Positions 48,431 to 59,680 of a stretch of 64,000 bases of DNA are shown here, one piece after another. Numbering within the stretch: position 1 is the first letter of the stretch; every line of letters begins with the position of its first letter. Origin of the DNA: Himantopus leucocephalus (taxonomy: Eukaryota; Chordata; Aves; Charadriiformes; Recurvirostridae). Under the pieces are notes generated by a model, which saw only the letters and a program-made list of their open reading frames with translations, was not told the origin of the DNA and made no database searches. Position numbers and translations under genes: made by a program. The stretch spans positions 5,434,550-5,498,549 of the forward strand of contig RSEF01000021.1 in NCBI GenBank assembly GCA_003993805.1, in the 5' to 3' direction.

Positions 48431-51400
48431 TGGTCATACAGATAGGATACCTGCAACATAAACAAGCATGAGAACCCCAATACAAGCTATGATGCATTTC
48501 CCAGAAATTTTAACTTGGAGTCTAGGAGAATCGGGCACCAGCATTAAACACTGTCTACCCAAATGGGTGTTAAAACAGTGTTTTCAGGAAGGGATGAGTG
48601 CTGAAAGAGCAGATCCAACTTCAGAAGAAGCTAATGTGCAAAAAGATTGTTGGTCAAGAAGAGTCTTTGACGTGTTAATCTCTTACCAGATGCATTTGGC
48701 AAAGGTTCAGAATCATTCTTTGGAAAACAAAGAGGAGGAAAAGATTTAGCCTAGGGGGCTGGTTCAGTGTTCTGATCATGGACCCAGCTGTTTAGCTGCT
48801 TGATAAAAGTTGGTATGTACAAGCCGGCAATGAAGCCTGAACCTGCACCCTTGCTGCATCTCTGAAATGGCAGGCTGGGTACCTGACCAACAGTTAAAGT
48901 GGTTTTCTTTAGTGGTTTTCCCAGTGGTCAGCTGCTCCAAATGGTGCTGGAAATAGTGTGAGAGAAGCAGCAGACTGCTCTCAGTTGCTAAAGTCTCTCA
49001 GATATCTTTCTTGCCAAATTCTCTTGGAGGGAGATTGTGTAATCAAACTGGGTTGCATGTAAAAACACACTTGTGTACGTCCAGGCGTGCAGGGTATTGC
49101 CAAAGTGGACAGACTGTCCTACTTGTGCCTGCCAGCAAAGTTGTGTTTTGTCCAGCGGAAAAGAAAACATCCTTTTCTCTTTGCACTTTGGAATTTGTCT
49201 TTTCAGACTCTGATCTCATTAGCAGTGTCTCCATACTATGACAAGTTTGGCCATTTGGGGTCAGGACTGTGGTCCAGTAAATCGAGTCTTGCAACAGTAA
49301 CCCAAAACTCAGCTATTCTCCACAGAAAGCAGCCCTCCTGGTAGCATGGCAGATGCTTCAAAGATTGCAGAGAGCATGCAAGAAGAAAGGGAGCAGTCTG
49401 TTATTTTGTAGTATACACAGTCTGTTATGTTAGTTGTTCTTTGTGCTATAAAAGAGAGTATCTGCCTCTAAACAAAGTAGACAAAGAGGGAATAGTTTCA
49501 TAACGAATGTGTTTAATAGCTGAATTTTAGAACACAGGCAACAAGAGGCGATTTGCACAAGGCTGTATATGAACTCTGTATCGCAGCTGGAAATTAAGCA
49601 CATGCTGTAGGTGCAATACCAACATGCATCTTTTTCCAGGCTATCCCATATAGCTGGAAAGGCTGATTTTTTCAAGAGCCCAGCACCTGAATAGAGTGAC
49701 ATTTTTGCTGTGTCTTGACTTAAGCCCTGGTCCTTCTCCAGCACTGACCTTTTTTTTCCTCTTTACTGCCTGCATTGGATTAAAATGGCAGATTTCCTTG
49801 GATTGTATGTTAAAATGAGACCACCAACTGTTATTGGTAGCTTCATTAAATCTGTCCCATGCTCTGCGTTCATGTTTGGGGGCTGACGAATGGCTACATG
49901 AGAAAAATCTACATCAGTCAGTATCAAAGTAAAATAGAAGGTCTTGGCACTCTTAAATTGAGGATTACAGAACCCAGGGACTCTTCCCCTTGTAGACCTC
50001 TGAGTCAAAATACTTTCAAACTGCTCAGAACTTCTGCCCATCAGCCTTAGCCCGACGCGGCACAAAGACAGTCCACGGCCAGCCCGATATTGCTGTGTTC
50101 TGTAGCTGCTGCCTTATTGATTGAACTGTCCCTGTGGGGTTTGAGCACTGGAGCGCTTCACTAGCCAAGCCGTTATGCATTAGGTCTAATGCTTCACTTA
50201 ATACCAACTTTCTGCTTCAACAAGGAGCCACTGGCTCCTTCTAAAGGGGAAGGTCTCATACCTTGGCGTAGCTTGTCTTTGAAGTTTGGCAGCTGCTGTG
50301 TAAAATTATAGGGTGATTCCATCAAACTCTTTTTATACACTGCCCTGGTGTGCTGCTCATTCAAGGGAAGGGAGCAGATGGAGCCCAGAAGTTTGTTTTG
50401 CTCTTTTCCTGCTTAGCTTCATGTCTGGAAATCTCCTAAAGTCTGTCAACTGGCAGTGAAAAATGAGTGCAGTGTGAAGGCCAAACAGGTGGTCTGCAAC
50501 ACCGCCATCCCAAGGGCAGTAGGCACTGATCGCCGCCTGGCAGAGCCTCTGTGGCAGCAAAAGGGCAGACCTCCTGTGATCTACTTCCCTGCTTTTATTT
50601 TTTGCTGCAGGCAGAAACACAAAGATTGTCAGATGTCAGTGTCAACATGACATTTTGCTGCATCTGTGACGTTCGGAGTCTCTCTGCATGAAAATATAGC
50701 AGCTCCCAGTTCCAAGGATTTTCTTGGAAGGGTAAGAGCTGCCCCTCTCCAGTCCCACTTTTCAATTAGGTGACCAGTTTGTTTGGGAACTTCCTTGTTG
50801 GGGGGGGTGGACAGGGATATGTTTAAAGCAGCCAAACAAAGGTGGGAGGAGAGGAAGCAAAAGGAGACACTCTCCTGAAGCCAAATTGTTTTGGAGGGGT
50901 GGCTGGGAGGAGGAAGTTGTGTTGTTTTGTTTTCTGAGACAACATCTCTACAGCCAAGACAAACAAAGATGCCTGCTCTAGATCTTGTTACCTTTGGTCT
51001 CCTTGGGCCCTGTGTCAGTTCCCAGATTATTTTTATGAACTGTTTAATCCAGGGCTTTTATTTCCCCTGTAAATAAATGGTATTGCAGATTCCAGAACAG
51101 CTTCAGATACTAATGCCAGCTGTCTAGACAAAGAGTGGCCCATGGACATGATCATAAATAAAAAAAGTCTTGGGGCTTTGGGGTTGGGTTTTTTTTTTCT
51201 TTCTTATCGTGTCAAACTAGCTTGCAACAGACTGGCAGGAGAGGTTGGCTGTGTGAAGGCAGGCACAGCACAGTTCTCACCTCCTTTGCCATCTCTTGGA
51301 GGGGATTGGAGCTGGCTGGGACCGTGCCAGGAGATGCTTGGTGTCTCAGAAATGCAAATAGTTTCCAGATAAAGAAGCAGGGGCTAGAGCTCACAATTAC

Positions 51401-54400
51401 ATAGCGCATCTGTGAGGTTTCACAGAGGACCACGGGAAATGTTTTTATGCCTCCCATGGCTTTCATGATGCAGATGTTCATCTGGTTTTTCCTGCAGGAA
51501 GGGAAAGTTTCTTGCAGCTTCTATTCTTCATTACAGCTGGGCAGAGCCATTGTGCAGCACTGTCCAGAACCTGCCACCCCCAAGCATTGGGAGCATGCAA
51601 GAGAGAACAGTGTACTAAGACCTGCATTTCTTGTAGGAACCAGCAGTCTTTATACAATGTGGACGCGTAGCTCAGATCGCCAAGGGAAGTGCTGCATTTC
51701 TCCCTTTTTGTCAGCCTTTTCCATGCACCTGCCTTGCACCTTGCTCCCTTTCTTCATCCTACTGAGCAGTATTAATTACCAGCAGCTTCCTTCATTGGGG
51801 TTTTTCAAAGCAGGTTGCAGTCAGCAAAGAATTATTCTCCAGATTTACTGTCCAGTCTCACAAGATTGTTACCAAGATCTGTCTTATATGGAGCAGGAAA
51901 ACTGTTCTCCCTTTGCAGAGGTGATCTCTCTGACACCAAGACTTGTCTTGCTAAATTTCCTTTGCTGATGGTAGTTAAGGAAGCGTTGATACTCACTTAC
52001 AGCATGTACTGATCTTTTCCTAATGGCGGAGCTGATGCTGAAGTGCACCACAGGCTGAAGAAACATCACTTATTGCTGCAGCACTGCTGCACCTGTCAAT
52101 AACATAATTTCACTTGCTCCTAGGATGCCTGCCTACGGCTTCTTTACAGGCCACACATACCTGTCACAGATGGATGGGGTTATGCGCATTCCCAGCTGAT
52201 GTTTAGGTGCTTGACCTGCCTTTTTATTGCCAAAATCCATAAGCAAGGAAAAGAGAAGTGAAAGGTGAGGACTTAAATAATGGAGGTGCATTAGCAGGAT
52301 GGCCTAATGGCCCATACTGCACTTGCTGCCACCTGACAGTGTTGTCAGTATCTTGTTGCAGAAGTAAATTCTGGTTTTTTTTTCTCTTAATTGTATCTTT
52401 TCTATGTTTAGGAAAAGGCAAACATTTGGACCTGTCCCCATGTGTCCCACTTTTTGTGACCCTGTTAAGACACCTTGGTAAATATCTCCCGGAGGGATCA
52501 GGCAGGGCTTTGGTACAACAGTGACTCTTGCACTGCTAGGAACGGCTCACAGCCAGCTTCCTAAAAAACGTGTTCTCAGGACATCTAATGTGAGAGTTTA
52601 GTGCTAATAGTCAACCGGAGGGCCGCCTGGAACAAAGGTGCAGAGCTGACGAGAGATAAGCCCATAGAACATGATACATAAATATCCCAGAATGGTCATC
52701 TAGAGTAACGGCTCCAGCTGAAGTGCTGCCTGCATGTTAAAGATGACAGTACTTAAAAAGAACAAGGTAAAAGAAACTGTCCTGATTATGGGAAATTCAA
52801 GGTGCAATAGTTTCATACAGCAAACCCAGATTCTTGGCAAGAAAAACCTGTATGTATGTGATGTATCTTTTACAAATGCATGTACATGTTAATTCTCAGC
52901 TGTTCACCATTAAAAAAATTATATTCTCTAGCTGCTTGGCAACAGAGCTGATGTATGTTCTTTTTTTCAAATGGGGGAGATACACATGAGGCTATGGGTG
53001 AGGAGTGATGTTTAAATCACTTCATTTAAGGTCCTTAGAATCTTTTTATTTGGCTCTACTTTCTAGAAATTATACCCATGGCTTAGTAGTGACCACCCAA
53101 GGTTCCTCACAGAAGAAGATGTCAGCTCTAATGTCACTCAGAACCACTCTCTTAGAGCTGAAAGGATTCTGCCCACCTGCTTGTATTTCTCATCTACAAT
53201 CTTGGACGCTGCTTATGCCTCAGGAGGGTCTCCTTACAGCAGCTATGATACATACCTACTGGCTCAGCTGCAGAGATGCATCTAATCCCCTGCCAGGATC
53301 CTGAGGCTGCAGTAAGAGAGGCACACAGTACTGATTCTCTTTCCATCTGCCCAAATGGGAGAATTTTGCTTCTGTTTGTGAAGCATATGGGAATGAAAAA
53401 TGCAACTGAAGTTGCATGTTTCTTTATCCTGTTTCATTACCATCTGTGACACTTCCCTGTGCACTAAGCAATTACCTTTACTTCATGTGAAGGGGCTAGA
53501 GATGGAAGGGAAGGAAAATGAAATTGCCATAAAAAAGTATGGTTAGCTGTGAATTCTTAATAGTTCTATGCCTTTCTCATCATTGTCAACAGATTTATGA
53601 GCCATAGGTGTTTAAAATAATCCCTCATCTTCCAGATAAGTGCACTGGTCAAGTAGGTATTATATACACATTGAAAATAATTGCTTACCTGCAACCCCAA
53701 AGCCTCTGAATTTTCTGTTCTAATACAAAGAAATCCCTTCCTGCCTCTCAGTAGCATCTCCTTCTGTCCAAAAGTGTCATGGAAATCTTTAGCATTAATT
53801 GAAAGAACAAACCTTTTTGAGACAGTCATGGCTAGATCCGCTGGGAATTATCTTGCTGTTTGGTCCCCAGTCTTATTGACTAGGGCAGAAGCAGCCAGAT
53901 AGCCAACTGATTCCACGCAGTTACCATCACAACCAAGCCATAACCAGCCCATGAAATGAACAGCCTAAATATCCATGGGGTGCAGGACAAGATCTTTAAT
54001 TACCTGGAGAAAGGTCTTTTCAGATTTTCACAGCAGAAAGCATTATACAGCCTGTCAAGGCCCCAGGCAGCACTTCTTTCCAGGGACCTGATTAGATCTT
54101 CCCAAAAGGCCTCTTAAAGAAGGAATATGCAAGAAGAAACCATTTTAGAGGAACATTTGTCATTGTCCTTACACCCAGTGATGATTCATATGGCCTTTGC
54201 TAAAATGTGTAGAAGGAATGGAATTTATTGCTTGACTCCGGAAGACAGGGCTAGGAGCCAGAGTGGCATCCGCTTGGAAACTGCCGTGCTCTGAAGCAGA
54301 CAAGATACTTGTGCGTGGAACACATTCTCTTCCGATCTGAAATAGTAGTTGTACTTTATAAAAAACAGATGAGCAAGGCTACAGTTAAGGACCTGCACAC

Positions 54401-57239
54401 TCACATCAACAAGGGATGAATGGTATACAATAGTGCTTAGATATCAGAAAAACAAGGACTTGCCTTACAATTTTAATGACAATTGTAATTAGGAATGGAC
54501 TTATGCTAAATCCTACTGATGTCAGTGGCAAAGCTTGATTCAGTGATCTCAGTGTTTGCCTTCCTTTGGCCTCAGGAACCCATTAAATTTGGGTTTTAGT
54601 GTCTGCTCCAATTTAAACACTCACATAGGAGACCTCTGTAAAGAACACTTGAGTTAACTTTGTCTGTTGTTACCACCAGTTCAAAGCTAGTGTCCCTGAA
54701 GGGAGATTACTGCAGGAAAAAAAAGAAGGAAAACCACAAAGCTTAAAAAGCTTTTGGTGGGTTGCTTTTCTCTTGACAAATAAAGGGGCAGTTATGTACT
54801 ACAGAGCAAAAAAAGGTTAACATTTTCATGTTTCCTTTTAAATATTGGAAGAAACGTGCTCATAACAATTGTATTGAACATGGATATTATTTCAAAAGAA
54901 GCAAAATGGTACAGTTTGATGGTTCCTGACCAAAAAGAAATTCAGAACTCTCATTTTGTGGGAAATGTCAACATTTCAACATTTTTCCAATACTGTCATT
55001 TTTAAGAAATCCCCGAATTCCTGCTCCCAACCAGCCTTTCTGGCCAGCAGTATTAGACACAATGCCAAAACCCAGCAGAAAGAGTGTCTTTTAATAGTGT
55101 ACACACACCATGTTTATAAAACCTGCACTTTGTTTTTAGTTGACTCTTCAAGAGGATCTACAACTTCCTCGGCATTTCATTTCCATAAGTTCTCCAAAGG
55201 CTTGGGGTATTCCAAGCTGGTTGTGAGCCAAAGCAACCATAAATCAACCATGACAAGAAGTTCCCTTCTCCTCTGTGTTGGTTCCCCACGACAGCATTTT
55301 GGGGAGCATAATGTTTTCATTTTATATGCACCACTGGCCTCTGCAGGGTCCTTTCTTTGGCGCTATGATCTCAAGGAATTTTTAAAGTAACCGTTCTATG
55401 CAAAAGGTTTATATGTGTACCCGTGGAGCCTGCTCTGGCACCACTCGGGGAAGTGGTGTTGTGATGCATCATTAGGATGCAAAATCCAGGACTATAGCTT
55501 TGTTCTGAACTGAAATATCTTACGGATAAGGCCTGGAATATATGTGAGAAGACTCAGAAGGGACTTTTTTCAGTGGAGTTGCCGGAGTTGGGGCAGGGAA
55601 AAGGTTTGGACTTCTTCTCTCACTTACAGAGAAAGGCCTGGAAGGCCTCTTGTTTTTTTTTTTTCCTCCCCTTTCTTCCAGGAAATTGTCTGTCCTTTTT
55701 AGCCTTTCTATAAGGTGATGGTAGGTAGTGGAAAAAGTATGGAGGTCAGAAAGACAGCAGCATTTCTATGGGCTGGTATGGTTTCTAAACCTGGTATGTA
55801 TTACTACAGGGCAGTGTCTGGACAGTGAACCCACAGAGCAGATATATATAGGCCAGGAAAAAACACCGAAGTAATGAAATATAAGTGTCCTACCATGGGA
55901 TGTGGCATTTCTGCCAAAAAAGACAGTCTGTCTCAGGGCTGCCTGGTGCACAGTTCTCCCACAGAGTTCTCCAGTTCAGTCCAGGGCATGCTTCCTCCTC
56001 CAGACATCGGATCAGATCTGCTGATTTTCCTCTAGGAAGGTGAGGCGAGACTGGCCAGGAAGCTGGTGCCATTACAGCTGTCTCACAAATTTCCCCATTT
56101 TGCTAGCAGCCAGGGCAGAGGAATGGCGAAGGGAGGGGGAATGGGCAGATGGATTTTCCAGGTAACACCTGGTGAAAGAGGGACGACAGAGTCTCACTCA
56201 GAACAATGGGTTTGTTTTGAGCTGCTTGTCAGGAACTGACCTCTTTCCCCTCTCATCCTCTGAGCATGTGATCCTCGGGGTCCTTGTTTTCTTTCTGCTC
56301 TCCCTCCCTGAGATGACTTTTTCCCCTCACTCGGCGCAGTGACGCATACAGTGTCCATCAGGTCTCCTTGACATCAGCACCTCTAGGCTGGGTCCTTGCT
56401 GGTGTTTCTATGGGTGTTGAAAGACTGTGAGGGTGGACTCTAATTGCAGAGGCCAGGTTATACTAACTCCTCTCCTAAACCCACTGCCTCCTCTTGCAGA
56501 CAACCCAAGGCTTTTGGCAGATATGGTGGCTATATGAGGGCAGACGTGTTTAATTCCCTCTTGCCCCCCACCTGAGCACTTTGTGCAGGACAGGCACACT
56601 AGGAGGTCAGTTATCATGGGGGCTGCAAGGAGAGGAGATGCAACACTTGCTTGAGTTCTGCTGAAGGAAAATGCAAGTGCAAGCCTGGTGGGGAGGATAC
56701 AGCTGCATCCTCTTGAGTGTACAGCCTGTAGCGGATATGGCCCTCCCTGTCAGGGATCTGTTGCTGTTCTACTGGCTGCTTTCTCCGGAAGCCATAGCCA
56801 TGATACACCCACTAGGAATGAACATTGCTCACAGCCACTGTAATCAAAATATAATCTGAACCCACAGTTACAGCTTGTCCCTTACCCAGAGCCCTCTGCT
56901 GAAAGCCTAGCTGAAGCAACACAGCGTGGGTAGATGGGGAGAAGCAAGCCAAGGACAGGCCTCAGGCTCTGCTCATGCTGGCCTGGCAAGTTCTGAGAAG
57001 GGTCCTGATATTGCGTTCATCCTCGTGGCGTCCACCACGAGTCTGCCTCTAGCCAGACAGTGTTGATGTGCCATTCGAGGTCCCACAGAGCAAGCAGCAG
57101 CTGGCCTGTCGCTGCTGTGAGCCTTCATCACATTGTGTTGGTATTGCACAGGCCTCACTGTGCTGCTGATAGGCCTTATTGGATTACGGCTGTAATAGCA
57201 TTCCATTTCCTCAGCCCCACCAGCATAGAAGCCGCTGCC
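48431..57239. other. intergenic DNA, no gene recognised
   Basis: Open frames are short, overlap on opposite strands and show no known domains or paired splice sites. Isolated items are another perfect octamer ATGCAAAT at 51352-51359, a short inverted repeat GAAATGT-CA-ACATTTC at 54962-54977, and poly-T runs near 52374 and 55650. I see nothing else that I can support. Confidence 0.5.
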
Positions 57240-58300
57240 ACACCAGCATGACGTTGTTCCACCCCGCGGATGAGCCAAAGGGACTGTCCCCAGGATCACA
57301 CCGCTGCTGTTCCTCTCCTAGGCAGCGTGCTCTCCACAGCTCGGATGGACACTAGCCGTCGCGGCATGTCGCTGGCCATGTCGGCAGGACGCTGCCAAGG
57401 GTTGTTAACGTCGCTTCTTTAGACAGTCAGCACAGCCTGATCCTGGGACCTGGCGTGGGGGGAAGCTGCCCTAGGCTGTGCTGAAGCAGTCCGAGAGCAA
57501 TCCGGTGGTTGTTAACGTGGCACTCGCCTCCCCACGTTTTCCATCACCTGAGCAGGCTGGCGGCTCCTTCCCGCCCTCACGGCCTTCTCGGCAGGCTCCG
57601 CTCATCTCTGCCGGCCTCTCTGAAAGAGAGGGGCACTTCCCTGCTCCGCAAGCCGCCCAGCTGGCCAGCAGCCTCTCCCTGCCACAGCTTTGCGCTGCTG
57701 CAGCCCTCGCTGTCACCGTGCTGCCCTGTCCCTGCCCCTGAGGGAGAGCCGGGGCCTGGCCCGCAGGCCAGCCAGGCTGAGGCAAACCCCCGCGCTCCCC
57801 TCCCTCTCTGCAACAAGGGAGACGTAAGAGCAAAAATAAAGAGTATGCTTTTAGCCATGAGGCTAAATAACTGCCGGAGCAGCTTCCCAACGGCCCCCTC
57901 AGAGAGGAACAGTAAACGCAGCCTGGTAGATGGTCTGAGAGAAACACTGCGGCTCCACTGCAGAGGACGGCTGAAGGGCGCTGCGGCCTGCGTTACGCGA
58001 GGGCAGGCGAGACATGGCTGTGGTCTCTGCTGGTCGTAATGCCTGGACGCAGGCCACGTGAGTCATCAGCCTCCTCCCCAGCACTCCTCCCTGCTCGCAC
58101 GCTTGGCAGCCGACAGGCCGCTGCTTGGAGTGGCTGCCCATGGCCTCCCGGCCCGGGGGACTGGCCAGCCGTGGGGAGTGGCACGAGAGGGCAGAAGGCA
58201 GCCACGGCCCAGGCCGCACCGTTCGGCGTGAGCTTGCCAAACCTTGGTTTTCTCTGCCAGTCACCGAATTGCCATGACATTTCGTACGCACGATGGCCTG
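57240..58300. promoter_or_regulatory. GC-rich patch, possible weak CpG island or enhancer
   Basis: Roughly 1 kb is clearly richer in G+C and CpG than its flanks, but much less extreme than the 4.1-5.2 kb island. It holds a composite CACGTGAGTCA (58055-58065), in which an E-box overlaps a consensus AP-1 site. Several overlapping open frames on both strands (up to 176 codons) are best explained by low stop-codon frequency. It could be a distal regulatory element or the promoter of an unannotated noncoding transcript; I cannot tell which. Confidence 0.3.
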
Positions 58301-59139
58301 CAGTCATGGGAGGCCCTGGACAGGGTTAGCAGGAAGAAGTGTAGATAAAGCTGCACAGTAAATTTGGAGTATCAGGGATTGTGCGTTCCCACACAAAGGA
58401 AATCCATGGCAATGAAGTTCCTTAGGTAAGTTGTGATGAGGGTCTTTGTTACGGGGAGGGACAACACTAGCCTAAGCACTTGTGCCACAGCATGCTTTAT
58501 CTTGATTTGCAACTAAAAAAGAATATAAAGATATAAAAAGAATGAAAATAAAAGAGAAAAAATCATCGCACTGTCTGTAACAGCAGAGATTGGCTTCTCA
58601 TTCTCTTTGCAGAAAAACAACCCTACAAATGCCAAGAGCAGCTGAGGTCTCCTTGTGCTCCTCAGGAGCTGCCTGTTAGCAATTCTCACCGTGGCAGCAG
58701 GAGAAGGGGATGCACCTGCCTCTGGGCACCACTGAAAGGAACGGACTTGGGCCTTCAAATGGGCTTAGCAGCTAAGACCTGCCAGCAAAGCTTCTGAAGG
58801 ACATTCTCCTGGGAAGATGTCAGGAAGGTACTTTTTCAAATTTTATGGTAACTGAAATCACAAAAAGGGGACAAAGAAGGGAAAGGGGCTTGTCGTTTTT
58901 ATTTTTTTTTTTTTTAAACTTAGGTTGGTTCTAATTAGGTGATGCGAATTCTTCAGATGAACTCTGGGTCTGAGGGGGAATATAAGGTTTTATAGAGCCC
59001 GGCATGAGGTTGTGTGTTTTGTACCTTGTCTCCTAGCAGCAAAAACCACATGGATGTGAGAGGCTGTTTTATGATCCGCCAGGGCTGTTGTTGGACAGGC
59101 TACAGTGAGCAGAGTTATTCCAACCACGTTGGATTGCTG
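58301..59139. other. intergenic DNA, no gene recognised
   Basis: Nothing gene-like is recognised. It includes an A-rich stretch near 58514-58562 and a poly-T run near 58900-58916. Confidence 0.5.
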
Positions 59140-59229
59140 TTCCCTCCCTCTTTCTTTCTCTCTCTTCTTTCCCCCCTTTCCCTTCTTTTTTTTTTTCTTC
59201 TTTTCCTTTTTTCTTTCTGTTCTTTTTTT
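59140..59229. repeat. polypyrimidine tract (79 bases uninterrupted)
   Basis: Positions 59140-59218 are C or T only. A single G follows at 59219, then pyrimidines again to 59229. Mixed CCCT, TTTC and poly-T units make it a low-complexity homopyrimidine/homopurine tract capable in principle of triplex (H-DNA) formation. The frames read through it on both strands (Lys/Glu-rich one way, Ser/Phe/Leu-rich the other) are artefacts. Confidence 0.9.
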
Positions 59230-59526
59230 AATCCTCATCAGGCAAGTGTGAGAGGGGATGGATGCTTTCATCCTCCTTGTGCCAGAACTCTCTCACTGGA
59301 CTTGGCATCAGCATGCTTCTCATCTCCCTTGCTAACCCATTTCCCTTGCTGGCTAGGATTTCACCAGGCATTTCTAAAGAGGCAGTGAACTATGTTGGTT
59401 ACTCTTTCAATTGCTCATCTCTTTAGTGTTTCCAAAAAAAAAAACCCAACCCAAAAACCAACAATTTTGTGCTCATGCTGTGCAGCAACTTCCGTCAGAG
59501 GATTTCTTAGCAGCTTGGCAGACATT

Positions 59527-59680
59527 AATGAGCTCAGCCTCACAGTGCCCCTGTGTAGGAGGGAAGGGCTGTCATCTCTATTTCACAGCTGGGGAAACTG
59601 AGGTGCGGGGAAGTGAAAAGATTTGCCCGGGCACACACAGTGTCTTAATTCCATCCTGACCTGGGTTGACTTCCCTTCTT
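59527..59680 (+). mobile_element. MIR-type SINE fragment
   Basis: The order of blocks follows the MIR consensus: AGCTCAGCCTCACAGTGCCC, then TCTATTTCACAGCTGGGGAA, ACTGAGGTGCGGGGAAGTGA, and TTGCCCGGGCACACACAG. These correspond to the 'TTTTACAGATGAGGAAACTGAGGC' and 'TTGCCCAAGGTCACACAG' regions of MIR. MIR/CORE-SINEs predate the split of amniotes and survive as old fragments in birds. It is diverged and encodes nothing. Confidence 0.72.

Noticed and set aside
57509..58039. 176-codon and opposing 158-codon open frames.
   Set aside because: GC-rich patch with low stop frequency. Both strands are open and no known motif or splice context is seen.
58990..59271. 93-codon lysine/glutamate-rich frame on the minus strand.
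   Set aside because: The composition is simply the polypyrimidine tract read from the other strand.
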